NCBI RefSeq assembly: GCF_008830365.1
Contig: NZ_WBKI01000001.1
Coordinates: 1,674,001-1,738,000 of the forward strand
Reading direction: 5' to 3'
Source: Serratia proteamaculans
GTDB taxonomy: Bacteria; Pseudomonadota; Gammaproteobacteria; Enterobacterales; Enterobacteriaceae
Length of the DNA: 64,000 nt
Part shown: positions 40,395-50,386 of the stretch, piece after piece
Layout: each line of letters opens with the position of its first letter
How positions within the stretch are numbered: the first letter of the stretch is position 1
Program-made: the position numbers and the translations under genes
The notes under the pieces: generated by a model
The model's input: only the letters and a program-made list of their open reading frames with translations
Database searches by the model: none
Told to the model about the DNA's origin: nothing

Positions 40395-40889
40395 TCAGGC
40401 ATTGATAATTTGCGCTATCTCAACGGCGCTCAGGTGATACTGACGTGGGCATGACAGCCAGATAGCCAGCATCCGCTGGTACTTTTCCCACATTTTGGTT
40501 TGGGCATTAAAGCCGTGGCTGCCAGAATCGAAATGAGTATAGCGCCCCTCGGTGGTCACAAGGAAACGCACATAGCTCAGATAACGCGCTTCGGTTGCGG
40601 CGTCAAAGCCGAGAAATGCCAGACGGCGTGCCTCAATTCCCTGTTTTTCCTTCAGGTTATCCCAGGAGACCTGCAACGCATGGTGCATTTCCATCACGTT
40701 GATAATGGTGCGGCACACCTCTTCGCTCATTTCGCCGAAGTCGCGATCCAGCTCGCGCATCTGCAGGCCAAAACCACGTTCGATAACGGTCTGCAGGCGG
40801 CGGTAACGCTCGGCGTTATCCGGATCCAGCATGGTCATCATTTTGTATTGGTTCGACAGGATCAGCCGTTGGGCGTGGGTCATTTCCAT
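40395..40889 (-). CDS. yfbU: YfbU family protein
   Basis: Conserved cytosolic protein of 164 residues, E. coli YfbU family (same length). The start [23 protein letters not shown] is typical. It is mostly alpha-helical with no catalytic motif recognised. E. coli YfbU has been linked to cell death when overproduced, but no biochemical role is established. It is upstream of yfbT with a 16-bp gap. Confidence 0.93.
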   Translation of the reverse strand: MEMTHAQRLILSNQYKMMTMLDPDNAERYRRLQTVIERGFGLQMRELDRDFGEMSEEVCRTIINVMEMHHALQVSWDNLKEKQGIEARRLAFLGFDAATEARYLSYVRFLVTTEGRYTHFDSGSHGFNAQTKMWEKYQRMLAIWLSCPRQYHLSAVEIAQIINA

Positions 40890-41006
40890 TATAATTTCCT
40901 CGATAAATTACTAATGGCGGAAGCATCGCACAGCGCAATATCGCAGGAAATCACAACTCGCCGGTTCTTTGATTTAAACCGGGGTTATTGGCTGGAACAG
41001 CAACCA

Positions 41007-41025
41007 GGCCGCAACCAATGCGGCC
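41007..41025. repeat. Hairpin between yfbU and yfbV
   Basis: GGCCGCA/TGCGGCC, 7-bp perfect stem, 5-base loop. The T run (ATTTTTG) lies on the plus strand, opposite to the direction of yfbV and yfbU. On the minus strand it would be a hairpin without T tract just after the yfbV stop. Confidence 0.5.
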
Positions 41026-41035
41026 ATTTTTGTGG

Positions 41036-41491
41036 TTACAGGTCATCCAGGAAGGTTTTATCCAACTGCTTGAAGGCGCGTTTCAGCAGCTCCGCCAGCG
41101 CCTGGTAGGTCGGCGGGCCTTCTACCGGTGCTACCGCCTGACCGGCTTCCGCCAGCTTGTTGCGGACTTCGTGGAACCATTGCAGCAGCGTTGGTGGCAA
41201 CGGGGTGACCGAACGACGGCCCAACCACCACAGACCCTGCATCGGCATGCTGCACGCAAACAGCGCGGTGGCGATCGCCGGGCCCAACTGCCCACCCAGG
41301 GCAATCTGCCAGGTCAGGGCGAACACCGCCAGCGGCGGCATAAAGCGGACGGCAAAACGGGTGGCACTCGCAACGCGATTCTCCGGAAAGACCGGAGCCA
41401 GACGTTTGTCCGACGGCCAGGTTTTCATATAATGCTGCCCGCGCTGGAAGACCTGAAACCAGCTAACGGAACCGGACGGTTTGCTCGTCAT
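41036..41491 (-). CDS. yfbV: Inner-membrane protein YfbV (DUF412)
   Basis: Small membrane protein of 151 residues, E. coli YfbV length, two central helices (about residues 45-65 and 68-90) and a charged C-terminal half. The start at 41491 is preceded by TGAGGTACGCA and gives [26 protein letters not shown], the conserved N-terminus. E. coli YfbV has been implicated in insulating the chromosomal Ter macrodomain; the biochemical basis is unclear. It is divergent from ackA across 355 bp. Confidence 0.92.
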   Translation of the reverse strand: MTSKPSGSVSWFQVFQRGQHYMKTWPSDKRLAPVFPENRVASATRFAVRFMPPLAVFALTWQIALGGQLGPAIATALFACSMPMQGLWWLGRRSVTPLPPTLLQWFHEVRNKLAEAGQAVAPVEGPPTYQALAELLKRAFKQLDKTFLDDL

Positions 41492-41846
41492 TGCGTACCT
41501 CAACGTCACAAAGAAAAATAAGGACACAGCCAACACAATACTAAAAAAGTTGAAGCTTTAAATTTATTTTGTGTTTGCCTCAGGCTATCGGTATCCTAAG
41601 CCGGCCTTTTGGCCGGTAGAAGATGACAAGAATTCTGTCAACTTTTAGCCCTATAAAAATCAAGATTACTTAAACCGCAGAGAAATCATCGGTTTTTTCA
41701 TCGTCATGTGGTTTGTGCAATTCACATGATGTTAATCATAAATGTCAACGGCATTATGCGCTACGCTTGTTGTCTGATTGACGATTAATTCACCACGTGT
41801 TTTGGTCTTTCCTTTAACAACACGAACTATTTAAGTAGGTACTTCC
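41492..41846. promoter_or_regulatory. yfbV-ackA divergent intergenic region
   Basis: A 355-bp region holding the promoters of yfbV and ackA-pta. A GC hairpin CCGGCC-TTTT-GGCCGG lies at 41601-41616. The last 200 bp before ackA are AT-rich. An FNR/ArcA-type site is expected from E. coli, but no match good enough to call was found. Confidence 0.5.
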
Positions 41847-43049
41847 ATGTCGAGTAAGCTAGTACTGGTCCTGAACTGCGGCAGTTCTTCCCTGAAGTTC
41901 GCTATCATCGATGCTGTCAACGGTGAAGAACACCTCTCCGGCTTAGCCGAATGTTTCCACCTGCCTGAGGCTCGCCTCAAGTGGAAGATGGACGGCGCGA
42001 AACACGAAGCGGCTCTGGGCGCCGGCGCTGCGCACAGCGAAGCACTGAACTACATTGTTAATACAATTCTGGCACAAAAACCTGAGCTTTCTGCACAGCT
42101 GACCGCTATCGGTCACCGTATTGTGCACGGCGGCGAGAAGTTTACTGCTTCTGCCGTGATCAATGACGAAGTCCTGCAGGGTATCAAAGATTCGGTGCCT
42201 TTTGCACCACTGCATAACCCGGCGCACCTGATTGGTATCGCTGAAGCATTGAAATCTTTCCCTAAACTGGCGGATAAAAACGTTGCCGTGTTCGACACCG
42301 CGTTCCACCAGACCATGCCGGAAGAATCCTACCTGTACGCCCTGCCGTACAGCCTGTACCGTGACCACAGCGTTCGCCGCTATGGCGCACACGGCACCAG
42401 CCACTTCTACGTGACTCAAGAAGCGGCCAAAGCGCTGAACAAACCGGTTGAAGAAGTTAACCTGATCACCTGCCACCTGGGCAACGGCGGTTCCGTTACC
42501 GCAGTGCGCAACGGCAAATGCGTTGACACCTCCATGGGTCTGACCCCGCTGGAAGGCCTGGTCATGGGTACCCGTAGCGGTGACATCGATCCTGCCATTA
42601 TCTTCCACCTGCATGACTCCCTGGGCATGAGCGTTGATCAAATCAACAAAATGCTGACCAAAGAATCCGGCCTGCTGGGCCTGACCGAAGTCACCAGCGA
42701 CTGCCGTTATGTTGAAGACAACTACGAAAGCAAAGCCGACGCCAAGCGTGCGATGGACGTATTCTGCCACCGCCTGGCCAAGTACATCGGTGCCTACAGC
42801 GCACTGATGGACGGCCGTCTGGACGCAGTCGTCTTCACCGGCGGTATCGGTGAAAACGCCGGTATGGTGCGTGAACTGACCCTGAACAAACTGGGCCTGC
42901 TGGGCTTCGAAGTTGACCACGACCGCAATATGGCTGCACGCTTCGGTAAATCCGGTGCCATCACCAAAGACGGTAGTCGCCTGGCGCTGGTTATCCCGAC
43001 CAACGAAGAGTTGGTCATCGCGCAAGACGCATCCCGTCTGACCGCGTAA
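41847..43049 (+). CDS. ackA: Acetate kinase
   Basis: ATP:acetate phosphotransferase of 400 residues, the E. coli length. With Pta it turns acetyl-CoA into acetate and ATP during overflow and fermentation, reversibly. Seen: [13 protein letters not shown] (residues 9-21), the histidine of [11 protein letters not shown], the aspartate and arginine of [10 protein letters not shown], and [13 protein letters not shown] at the ATP site. The start follows AGTAGGTACTTCC. It is 74 bp upstream of pta, with a strong hairpin in between. Confidence 0.98.
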   Translation: MSSKLVLVLNCGSSSLKFAIIDAVNGEEHLSGLAECFHLPEARLKWKMDGAKHEAALGAGAAHSEALNYIVNTILAQKPELSAQLTAIGHRIVHGGEKFTASAVINDEVLQGIKDSVPFAPLHNPAHLIGIAEALKSFPKLADKNVAVFDTAFHQTMPEESYLYALPYSLYRDHSVRRYGAHGTSHFYVTQEAAKALNKPVEEVNLITCHLGNGGSVTAVRNGKCVDTSMGLTPLEGLVMGTRSGDIDPAIIFHLHDSLGMSVDQINKMLTKESGLLGLTEVTSDCRYVEDNYESKADAKRAMDVFCHRLAKYIGAYSALMDGRLDAVVFTGGIGENAGMVRELTLNKLGLLGFEVDHDRNMAARFGKSGAITKDGSRLALVIPTNEELVIAQDASRLTA

Positions 43050-43059
43050 CGCTCTCCGA

Positions 43060-43083
43060 CACCGTCAGCCCAGGCTGACGGTG
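43060..43083 (+). terminator. Intercistronic hairpin, ackA-pta
   Basis: CACCGTCAGCC/GGCTGACGGTG, 11-bp perfect arms with a 2-base loop, followed by CTGTTTTAG. It lies 11 bp after the ackA stop and 40 bp before pta. A partial terminator or mRNA processing site that sets unequal ackA and pta output is the likeliest reading. Confidence 0.65.
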
Positions 43084-43123
43084 CTGTTTTAGCCTCATGT
43101 TAATTCGTGAAGAGGACTATTCT

Positions 43124-45286
43124 GTGTCACGTACAATTATGTTGATCCCCACTGGCACCAGCGTCGGCCTGACCAGCGTCAGCCTGGGTGTCATTCGCTC
43201 CATGGAGCAAAAAGGCGTTAGCCTGAGCGTGTTCAAACCTATCGCACAGCCACGTACTGGCGGCGACTCGCTCGATCAAACCACCACCATCATCCGCAGC
43301 AGCAACTCCACCATCACCGCGGCCGAACCGCTGCGCATGAGCTACGTTGAAGGCCTGCTGAGCTCCAACAAGCAAGATGAGCTGATGGAAGAGATCGTGG
43401 CTCGCTACCACGAAAACACCAAAGACGCAGAAGTGGTGTTGATCGAAGGTCTGGTACCGACCCGTAAGCATCAGTTCGCCAACGCGCTGAACTACGAAAT
43501 TGCCAAAACGCTGAATGCAGAAATCGTCTTCGTGCTGGCGCTGGGCAACGACTCCCCGGCACAGTTGAAAGAGCGCATCGAGCTGGCCCGCAGCAGCTTC
43601 GGCGGCAGCAAAAACAAAAACATCACCGGCGTGATCATCAACAAGCTGAACGCCCCGGTTGACGAGCAGGGCCGCACTCGTCCTGACCTGTCTGAGATCT
43701 TCGACGACTCCACCAAGGCCAGCGTGACCAACGTTGACCCGGCGCAGCTGTTCGCCAACAGCCCGCTGCCGATTCTGGGTTGCGTGCCGTGGAGCTTTGA
43801 TCTGATCGCCACCCGCGCTATCGACATGGCTCGTCACCTGAAGGCCTCCGTGGTCAATGAAGGCGACATCATGACCCGCCGCGTGAAGTCTGTGACTTTC
43901 TGTGCGCGCAGCATTCCGCACATGCTGGAGCACTTCCGCCCGGGCTCGCTGCTGGTGACCTCGGCAGACCGTCCTGACGTGCTGGTTTCTGCCTGTCTGG
44001 CTGCGATGAATGGCGTAGAAATCGGCGCCATCCTGCTGACCGGTGGCTATGCCATCGACGAGCCGATCAGAAAACTGTGTGAACGTGCCTTCCAGACCGG
44101 CCTGCCGGTATTTATGGTCGACACCAACACCTGGCAGACCTCACTCAGCCTGCAAAGCTTCAACCTTGAAGTACCGGCGGACGACCATCAGCGCATCGAG
44201 AAAGTGCAAAACTACGTGGCCAGCCACATCAACGCCGAGTGGATCGAGTCTCTGACCGCCACCTCCGAGCGTTCACGTCGTCTGTCCCCACCGGCATTCC
44301 GTTACGAACTGACCGAGCTGGCACGCAAAGCCGGCAAACGCATCGTCCTGCCTGAAGGTGACGAGCCGCGTACCGTGAAAGCGGCAGCTATCTGTGCTGA
44401 ACGCGGTATCGCAGAATGCGTGCTGTTGGGTAATCCGGAAGAGATCAAGCGCGTTGCTGCCGCTCAGGGCGTTGAACTGGGCAAAGGCATCGAAATCGTT
44501 GATCCGGTCGCCGTCCGCGAACTCTATGTGCCGCGTCTGGTTGAGCTGCGTAAGAGTAAGGGCATGACCGAAGTGGTTGCGCGTGAGCAACTGGAAGACA
44601 ACGTGGTTCTCGGCACCCTGATGCTGGAGAAAGGCGAAGTTGACGGGCTGGTTTCCGGCGCGGTTCACACCACCGCCAACACCATCCGTCCACCGCTGCA
44701 GTTGATCAAAACCGCACCGGGCAGCTCGCTGGTATCCTCCGTGTTCTTCATGCTGCTGCCTGACCAGGTTCTGGTGTACGGCGACTGTGCGATCAACCCG
44801 GATCCAACCGCTGAGCAACTGTCTGAGATCGCAATCCAGTCGGCCGACTCTGCCGCCGCTTTCGGTATCGAACCACGCGTAGCGATGATCTCCTACTCCA
44901 CCGGCAACTCCGGTGCGGGCAGCGACGTTGAGAAAGTGCGTGAAGCGACCCGTCTGGCACAGGAAAAACGTCCTGACCTGATCATCGACGGTCCGTTGCA
45001 GTACGACGCCGCGATCATGGCTGACGTAGCCAAATCCAAGGCGCCTAACTCACCGGTTGCGGGCCAGGCTACCGTGTTCATCTTCCCGGATCTGAACACC
45101 GGTAACACCACCTACAAAGCGGTACAGCGTTCTGCTGACCTGGTGTCCATCGGGCCAATGCTGCAAGGTATGCGCAAGCCGGTGAACGACCTGTCACGTG
45201 GCGCACTGGTAGACGACATTGTTTACACCGTGGCGCTGACCGCCATTCAGTCTTCCCAGGCTGATGAAGCTGTAGTGAAAGCCTGA
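43124..45286 (+). CDS. pta: Phosphate acetyltransferase
   Basis: Acetyl-CoA:phosphate acetyltransferase, 720 residues (E. coli 714). Three parts: an N-terminal P-loop-type domain with degenerate ATP site (about 1-230), a DRTGG regulatory domain (about 230-340), and the catalytic PTA_PTB domain (about 395-715, [19 protein letters not shown] and [13 protein letters not shown]). The start is the GTG at 43124: AGAGGA lies eight bases upstream, and the protein then begins [22 protein letters not shown] as in E. coli, which also uses GTG. A strong terminator follows. Confidence 0.97.
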   Translation: MSRTIMLIPTGTSVGLTSVSLGVIRSMEQKGVSLSVFKPIAQPRTGGDSLDQTTTIIRSSNSTITAAEPLRMSYVEGLLSSNKQDELMEEIVARYHENTKDAEVVLIEGLVPTRKHQFANALNYEIAKTLNAEIVFVLALGNDSPAQLKERIELARSSFGGSKNKNITGVIINKLNAPVDEQGRTRPDLSEIFDDSTKASVTNVDPAQLFANSPLPILGCVPWSFDLIATRAIDMARHLKASVVNEGDIMTRRVKSVTFCARSIPHMLEHFRPGSLLVTSADRPDVLVSACLAAMNGVEIGAILLTGGYAIDEPIRKLCERAFQTGLPVFMVDTNTWQTSLSLQSFNLEVPADDHQRIEKVQNYVASHINAEWIESLTATSERSRRLSPPAFRYELTELARKAGKRIVLPEGDEPRTVKAAAICAERGIAECVLLGNPEEIKRVAAAQGVELGKGIEIVDPVAVRELYVPRLVELRKSKGMTEVVAREQLEDNVVLGTLMLEKGEVDGLVSGAVHTTANTIRPPLQLIKTAPGSSLVSSVFFMLLPDQVLVYGDCAINPDPTAEQLSEIAIQSADSAAAFGIEPRVAMISYSTGNSGAGSDVEKVREATRLAQEKRPDLIIDGPLQYDAAIMADVAKSKAPNSPVAGQATVFIFPDLNTGNTTYKAVQRSADLVSIGPMLQGMRKPVNDLSRGALVDDIVYTVALTAIQSSQADEAVVKA

Positions 45287-45306
45287 TAACCTCTGGGTTA
45301 TCCGAT

Positions 45307-45337
45307 AAAAAAAGCCGGTCAATTGACCGGCTTTTTT
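45307..45337. terminator. Bidirectional terminator pta / yfcD
   Basis: Perfect palindrome GCCGGTCAATTGACCGGC flanked by A7 and T6, 20 bp after the pta stop and 15 bp before the yfcD stop on the other strand. A standard bidirectional terminator. Confidence 0.95.
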
Positions 45338-45352
45338 ATTTCTGAAACCCCA

Positions 45353-45910
45353 TCAGGCATTTTCATCGCTATCGCGTAGCGGTTTACCGTAAGCCTGCTC
45401 GTTGTTGCGTGTCAGCCAGAGCGACAGCGCTTTTAGCGAATCTGGCGTGAATTCGTCGCAGCGTGCGGTGATCTCTTCCGGCGTCAGCCAGCTCACCTCA
45501 GCCACTTCTTCTTCCTGCAGCGCAAACGGGCCGTGAGATACGCAACTGAATAATGCGCCCCACACCCGGCACTGATCTTCTTCAAAGTAGAACAGGCCGT
45601 GTTCGGCGAAAGGCACGCCGGCAATGCCCAGCTCCTCTTCCGCTTCGCGACGGGCGGAATCCAGTACATTCTCCCCGCTCTGCACCACACCACCCGCAGT
45701 GGCGTCCAGCCAGCCCGGATAGAAATCTTTAATGTCGGTGCGACGCTGCACCAGAATTTTTCCCATTCCATCATGCACCACAATATAGGTAGCACGATGA
45801 CGCAGCCGTTGGGCACGCATCTGTTGGCGACTGGATTGAGCAATCACTTCGTTTTGCTCGTTGACGATATCAACCCACTCGGTATCTGCAGCCTGATCCT
45901 GTTCCGCCAT
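45353..45910 (-). CDS. yfcD: Nudix hydrolase YfcD
   Basis: Nudix hydrolase of 185 residues, E. coli YfcD family. The Nudix box is intact around residues 72-95 ([23 protein letters not shown]), with REAEEELG supplying the metal glutamates. The N-terminal half resembles isopentenyl-diphosphate isomerase-type Nudix folds. The physiological substrate is not established. It is convergent with pta across the shared terminator. Confidence 0.92.
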   Translation of the reverse strand: MAEQDQAADTEWVDIVNEQNEVIAQSSRQQMRAQRLRHRATYIVVHDGMGKILVQRRTDIKDFYPGWLDATAGGVVQSGENVLDSARREAEEELGIAGVPFAEHGLFYFEEDQCRVWGALFSCVSHGPFALQEEEVAEVSWLTPEEITARCDEFTPDSLKALSLWLTRNNEQAYGKPLRDSDENA

Positions 45911-46000
45911 CCTCTAAAACCTTCTATTTTGGCGCGATGCATCCCGCGCACTGGTTAATCAATGAGTGTTTTTCAAAGATTTTTATTGTGTGTGTATAAA

Positions 46001-46552
46001 TTAGTGCGTTAATGCCACCTCTGCAACAGCCTTACCGCCGAGCAAAGTGACCACACTTAAAACGCCGTCCTCCAGTATGCCATAGCTGGCAGGAAAGCCC
46101 CCTTTCGGAATGCTGACCGACCCTGGATTAAAGCAGTAAATTTCTCCCTGCCGTTCCGCCTGCGGCAAATGGCTGTGTCCGTAGACCAGCACATCACCGG
46201 CAGATAACGGCGGCAGTGCCGAGGGATGATAAAGGTGACCGTGGGTTAAAAACAATCGTCTTTTTTGTAATAGCACCTGCTGCCAAGACGCGGTGATAGG
46301 GAAAGACAGTAGCATCTGATCGACTTCACTGTCACAGTTGCCGCGAACGGCGATGATCTTGTCGCTATAGCGATTCAATTGTTCGGCAACCTGCGCCGGC
46401 TGATAACCCACCGGCAGTGCATTGCGCGGCCCATGATTCAGCAAATCGCCCAGCAGGATCAGCCAGTCGGCACCGCTTTGTTCAAAACGCTCCAGCACGC
46501 TTTCGGTGGCGGGGAGCGAACCATGTATGTCCGAGGCAAATAACAGCTTCAT
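46001..46552 (-). CDS. yfcE: Metallophosphoesterase YfcE
   Basis: Calcineurin-like phosphoesterase of 183 residues (E. coli YfcE 184), a manganese phosphodiesterase. The five metal-site motifs are present in order: DIHGS (Asp8, His10), GDLLNHGP, GNCDSEVD, THGHLYHP and GHSHLPQ. It lies 90 bp downstream of nothing transcribed the same way, since yfcD follows after its stop, and is divergent from yfcG across 248 bp in which no further feature was recognised. Confidence 0.92.
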   Translation of the reverse strand: MKLLFASDIHGSLPATESVLERFEQSGADWLILLGDLLNHGPRNALPVGYQPAQVAEQLNRYSDKIIAVRGNCDSEVDQMLLSFPITASWQQVLLQKRRLFLTHGHLYHPSALPPLSAGDVLVYGHSHLPQAERQGEIYCFNPGSVSIPKGGFPASYGILEDGVLSVVTLLGGKAVAEVALTH

Positions 46553-46800
46553 AACCTTGTCCCTGATAAGGAAATAAGCCCTATTTTAGCGCGCTGGCAC
46601 CGTGCGGCAAACCGCAGATGCGCCTACAAAGAATTGTGATGCATCTTGTGGAGATAGCATCAGACGAATCTCACATAGCCTGCTATTCTTAGCTGCTATT
46701 GTTGGTAACCCTAGAGAAAGATCTCTGATATACCTTTGTGCGCGGCGAAGACCGCAACAACGTGTAATGACTTACAGATCACCTTACCGCAGGAGGCAAC

Positions 46801-47430
46801 ATGATTGACCTGTATTACGCGCCTACTCCCAATGGTCACAAGATTACCCTGTTTCTGGAGGAGGTTGGCTTACCCTACCGTATCCACCGCGTAAATATCA
46901 GCGCCGGCGACCAGTTCAAGTCGGATTTTCTGAGCATTTCACCCAACAACAAAATCCCGGCGATTGTCGACCAGCAACCGGTTGATGGCGGTGCGCCGAT
47001 CAACCTGTTCGAGTCCGGCGAAATTCTGCTGTACCTGGCGGAGAAAACCGGCAAGCTGCTGAGTAAAGGGCTGCGTGAGCGCGCTGCCACGCTGCAGTGG
47101 TTGTTTTGGCAAGTGGCGGGCTTTGGGCCCATGCTCGGGCAAAATCACCACTTCAACCACTACGCGCCACAGCCGGTGCCTTACGCCATCGAACGCTACC
47201 ACCTGGAAACCAAGCGCCTGTATGCCGTGCTGGAAGCCGAGCTGCAAAAGCACCCCTATCTGGGCGGTGACAACTACAGCATAGCCGATATCGCGACCTA
47301 TCCCTGGGTGGTTTCACACCCGCGTCAGCGCATCGATCTGGCGGATTATCCGGCGGTACGCAACTGGTTCGAACGCATCAGCAACCGCCCGGCTACCGAG
47401 CGTGCCTACAAGCTGGCTGAGCAGGGTTAA
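46801..47430 (+). CDS. yfcG: Glutathione-linked disulfide-bond oxidoreductase YfcG
   Basis: Glutathione S-transferase-fold protein, 209 residues (E. coli YfcG 215), reducing disulfides with glutathione. The N-terminal thioredoxin-like domain has [20 protein letters not shown], in which Thr/Asn replace a catalytic Cys. The [11 protein letters not shown] and [16 protein letters not shown] segments bind glutathione. The C-terminal helical domain has [25 protein letters not shown]. The ribosome site GGAGG is strong. A terminator follows at 47439. Confidence 0.93.
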   Translation: MIDLYYAPTPNGHKITLFLEEVGLPYRIHRVNISAGDQFKSDFLSISPNNKIPAIVDQQPVDGGAPINLFESGEILLYLAEKTGKLLSKGLRERAATLQWLFWQVAGFGPMLGQNHHFNHYAPQPVPYAIERYHLETKRLYAVLEAELQKHPYLGGDNYSIADIATYPWVVSHPRQRIDLADYPAVRNWFERISNRPATERAYKLAEQG

Positions 47431-47438
47431 ATTTCCAG

Positions 47439-47461
47439 CTCCCCGGCCTCCGGGGAGTTTC
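47439..47461 (+). terminator. yfcG terminator
   Basis: Stem CTCCCCGG/CCGGGGAG with a 3-base loop followed by TTTCC, 8 bp after the yfcG stop. Confidence 0.75.
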
Positions 47462-47534
47462 CCCCGACTCGTTATCTTTTCCCTGCTTTCCGTGTATTCT
47501 GAGCACCAATAATCAGACCTGTGGAGACTCTCTG

Positions 47535-47906
47535 ATGTCATTCAGTCAACCCGACGCCATTATTCGTATAAAAAATCTGCGGTTGCGTACATTCATCGGT
47601 ATCAAGGAAGAAGAAATCAACAACCGTCAGGACATCCTGATTAACGTGGTGATCCACTACCCGGCGGATAAGGCGCGCGACAGTGAAAATATCGACGACG
47701 CGCTCAATTACCGCACCATCACCAAAGCCATCATCCGTCATGTGGAAGATAACCGCTTCGCCCTGCTGGAAAAATTAACTCAGGATGTGCTCGATATCGT
47801 GAAACAACACGCCTGGGTAACCTATGCTGAAGTGGAGATAGATAAACTACTGGCCCTGCGCTACGCCGACTCGGTTTCGATGACCATGAGCTATCGCCGG
47901 GCCTGA
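47535..47906 (+). CDS. folX: Dihydroneopterin triphosphate 2'-epimerase
   Basis: Protein of 123 residues (E. coli FolX 120), in the FolB/FolX family. It epimerises dihydroneopterin triphosphate to the monapterin form, the route to tetrahydromonapterin. Seen: [31 protein letters not shown] (catalytic region with the KEEE segment) and [15 protein letters not shown]. FolX rather than FolB is indicated by the context: yfcG upstream and yfcH 27 bp downstream, as in E. coli. Confidence 0.92.
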   Translation: MSFSQPDAIIRIKNLRLRTFIGIKEEEINNRQDILINVVIHYPADKARDSENIDDALNYRTITKAIIRHVEDNRFALLEKLTQDVLDIVKQHAWVTYAEVEIDKLLALRYADSVSMTMSYRRA

Positions 47907-47933
47907 AAACCACAGTTTCAGGGAGAATCGACC

Positions 47934-48848
47934 ATGCGGATCCTGATCACCGGTGCCACAGGATTGATAGGGAGCAGCCTGACGCAGCGGCTGCTGGACC
48001 TTTCTCACCAAATTACGGTGCTGAGCCGCAACGTGCAGCGCGCACGTGAGCAGTTCGGCGAGCAGGTCAGCTACTGGTCAACGCTGCAGGAGCAGCCCTC
48101 GCTGGACGGTTTTGACGCGGTGATCAATCTAGCCGGAGAGCCGATCGCCGACAAACGCTGGAGCAAAGCGCAGAAAGAGCGACTGTGCCACAGCCGTTGG
48201 GATCTGACCGAGCAGTTGGCCAAGCTGATTAACGCTGGCAGCGCGCCGCCCAACGTGCTGATTTCCGGTTCTGCGATTGGCTACTATGGCGATCAGGGCC
48301 AGGCGGTGGTCACCGAAGACGAAGCCCCACACGACGAATTCACCCATCAGCTGTGCCAACGCTGGGAGTCCCTGGCTTTGCAAGCGCAAAGCGATGCCAC
48401 CCGCGTCTGTTTGCTACGTACCGGCGTGGTGCTGGCGCCCAAAGGCGGTGCCTTGGCGAAAATGCTGCCGCCGTTCCGCTTTGGGCTGGGTGGGCCGATA
48501 GGCGACGGCCGCCAATATCTGCCATGGATCCATCTGGAAGACATGGTCGATGGCATTGTCTATTTGCTGGAACACCAAACCCTGCAAGGGCCGTTCAATA
48601 TGGTTGCCCCCTACCCGGTTCACAACGAACAGTTTACCGCCCAGCTCGCCAACGTGCTCGATCGGCCGGCATTTCTACGCGTACCGGCATTCGCCATGCG
48701 TTTATTGATGGGGGAAGCGGCAGTATTAGTGTTGGGTGGGCAGCGCGCGGTACCCAGAAGGCTGGAGGAAGCCGGTTTTAGCTTCCGCTTTTTGGAGCTG
48801 GAACAGGCATTGGATGATGTGATTAATCAGCGGGCCGAAACCCGCTGA
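47934..48848 (+). CDS. yfcH: NAD(P)-binding epimerase-like protein YfcH
   Basis: Atypical short-chain dehydrogenase (SDR39U1) of 304 residues. N-terminal Rossmann motif [16 protein letters not shown] (residues 3-18); [20 protein letters not shown] and [13 protein letters not shown] (YxxxK-type tyrosine region) follow; a C-terminal DUF1731 domain holds [30 protein letters not shown]. The substrate is unknown. It is 27 bp downstream of folX and convergent with hisP. Confidence 0.92.
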   Translation: MRILITGATGLIGSSLTQRLLDLSHQITVLSRNVQRAREQFGEQVSYWSTLQEQPSLDGFDAVINLAGEPIADKRWSKAQKERLCHSRWDLTEQLAKLINAGSAPPNVLISGSAIGYYGDQGQAVVTEDEAPHDEFTHQLCQRWESLALQAQSDATRVCLLRTGVVLAPKGGALAKMLPPFRFGLGGPIGDGRQYLPWIHLEDMVDGIVYLLEHQTLQGPFNMVAPYPVHNEQFTAQLANVLDRPAFLRVPAFAMRLLMGEAAVLVLGGQRAVPRRLEEAGFSFRFLELEQALDDVINQRAETR

Positions 48849-48856
48849 AGATCCGC

Positions 48857-48882
48857 TCGGGGCCAGAAAAATCCGGCCCCGA
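48857..48882. terminator. Convergent terminator yfcH / hisP
   Basis: Stem TCGGGGCC/GGCCCCGA with a 10-base loop in the 41-bp gap between the facing stops of yfcH and hisP. The loop contains a five-A run but no T tail is evident. Confidence 0.6.
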
Positions 48883-48889
48883 CAGGTCA

Positions 48890-49663
48890 CTATTTTAACG
48901 CACCGGACAGGAACTGCTGCAGGCGAGGACTTTTCGGATTGCCAAACAGCTCAGCCGGTGGCCCCTGCTCTTCGATCAGCCCTTTGTGCAGGAAGATCAC
49001 ATGGCTGGAAACATGACGCGCAAACTCCATTTCGTGGGTTACCACCACCATGGTTTTGCCCTCTTCCGCCAGCTTCTGCATGATACGCAGAACTTCCCCC
49101 ACCAACTCCGGATCCAGCGCCGACGTTGGCTCATCGAACAGTAAAACCTCCGGCTCCATCGCCAGGGCGCGCGCGATAGACACACGCTGTTGCTGGCCGC
49201 CAGACAGATGCACCGGGTATTTGCCGCGAGCCCGCTCGTCGATACCCACCTTATCCAGATAACGTATCGCGCGCTCACGCGCTTCGGTCTTGCTCAGCCC
49301 CAGCACCTGTACTGGCGCCTCCATCACGTTCTCCAGCACCGTCATGTGGCTCCACAGGTTAAAGTGCTGGAACACCATGGTCAGGCGGGTACGCAACAGT
49401 TGCAGCTGTTTCTTGTCGAAGACCTTCAACTGGCCGTCCTTGTCACGCACCATGCGGATATCTTCGTTGTTCAGGCTGATGGAGCCTTCACTTGGCTTCT
49501 CCAGGAAGTTAATGCAGCGTAAAAAGGTACTTTTACCGGAACCGGAAGATCCGATGATGCTAATCACATCCCCTGCGTTGGCCGCCAGCGAGACGCCTTT
49601 CAGCACTTCGTGTTCGCCATAGCGTTTATGCAGTTCGGTGACGGCTAATTTATTCTCAGACAT
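48890..49663 (-). CDS. hisP: Histidine/basic amino acid ABC transporter ATPase
   Basis: ATPase of the HisJQMP importer, 257 residues (Salmonella HisP 258). Walker A GSSGSGKST near residue 39, Q-loop VFQHFNL, signature LSGGQQQRV, Walker B VLLFDEPTS, and the switch histidine in VVTHEM are all intact. It works with HisQ and HisM in the inner membrane to import histidine, arginine and lysine. It is 18 bp after hisM and last in the operon. Confidence 0.96.
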   Translation of the reverse strand: MSENKLAVTELHKRYGEHEVLKGVSLAANAGDVISIIGSSGSGKSTFLRCINFLEKPSEGSISLNNEDIRMVRDKDGQLKVFDKKQLQLLRTRLTMVFQHFNLWSHMTVLENVMEAPVQVLGLSKTEARERAIRYLDKVGIDERARGKYPVHLSGGQQQRVSIARALAMEPEVLLFDEPTSALDPELVGEVLRIMQKLAEEGKTMVVVTHEMEFARHVSSHVIFLHKGLIEEQGPPAELFGNPKSPRLQQFLSGALK

Positions 49664-49681
49664 AGTAGGTTCCCGTCATTA

Positions 49682-50386
49682 TCAGTGATTAACGTGTGCC
49701 ATCCAGCGCTTTTCCGCCTTGCGGAACAGGCTGATTAACCCGTAAGAGATGATCAGATACAGCACTGCCGCAATGCCAAAGGCATAGAACGGCTGGTAGG
49801 TCGCCGCGTTGATATCTCGCGCTATCTTCAACAAGTCCGGCACGGTGGCGGTAAACGCCAGCGCGGTGGAATGCAGCATCAGGATCACTTCGTTGCTGTA
49901 GGCCGGCAGTGCGGTGCGCAGCGCAGAAGGCAAAATGATGCAGCGGTACATTTTGAAGCGTGAGAAGCCATAGGCATTGGCCGCCTCGATTTCACCGTGC
50001 GACACCGAGCGGATCGCCCCGGCGAAGATCTCGGTGGTATAGGCACAGGTGTTAAGCGTCAGCGCCAAAATGGTGCAGTTAAGCCCGCTGCGGAAGAAGG
50101 CGTTGAGGAAGTCCGTCCCACGTACGATTTCCAGGCTGTACATACCGGAGTAAAATACCAGCAGTTGCACATACAGCGGCGTGCCGCGGAAAATATAGGT
50201 ATAGAGCCAGACAGGGAAACGCACCCAGGTGATGGAAGAAACGCGCGCCACCGCCATTGGGATCGCCAGTAAACCGCCCATCACCACCGAGGAAATCAGC
50301 AGCCATAAGGTGACGGCGACACCGGTGAAACGGTAGCCGTCACTCCACAGCAGCGATTGCCAGTACTGTTGCAAAATTTCGATCAT
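49682..50386 (-). CDS. hisM: Histidine/basic amino acid ABC transporter permease HisM
   Basis: Permease of 234 residues, five helices, with the EAA loop GEIEAANAYGFSRFKMYRCIILPSALRTALP near residues 142-172, the contact site for HisP. It forms a heterodimer with HisQ. The start overlaps the hisQ stop by four bases (ATGA). Identity as HisM rather than HisQ follows from gene order and length. Confidence 0.95.
   Translation of the reverse strand: MIEILQQYWQSLLWSDGYRFTGVAVTLWLLISSVVMGGLLAIPMAVARVSSITWVRFPVWLYTYIFRGTPLYVQLLVFYSGMYSLEIVRGTDFLNAFFRSGLNCTILALTLNTCAYTTEIFAGAIRSVSHGEIEAANAYGFSRFKMYRCIILPSALRTALPAYSNEVILMLHSTALAFTATVPDLLKIARDINAATYQPFYAFGIAAVLYLIISYGLISLFRKAEKRWMAHVNH

Noticed and set aside
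41700-41800. FNR or ArcA site upstream of ackA
   Set aside because: Only partial TTGA...AATTC-like matches were seen; not enough to annotate.
41943-43025. Minus-strand open frame of about 360 codons opposite ackA
   Set aside because: Antisense to the complete ackA gene; Val/Gln/His-rich composition and no ribosome site.
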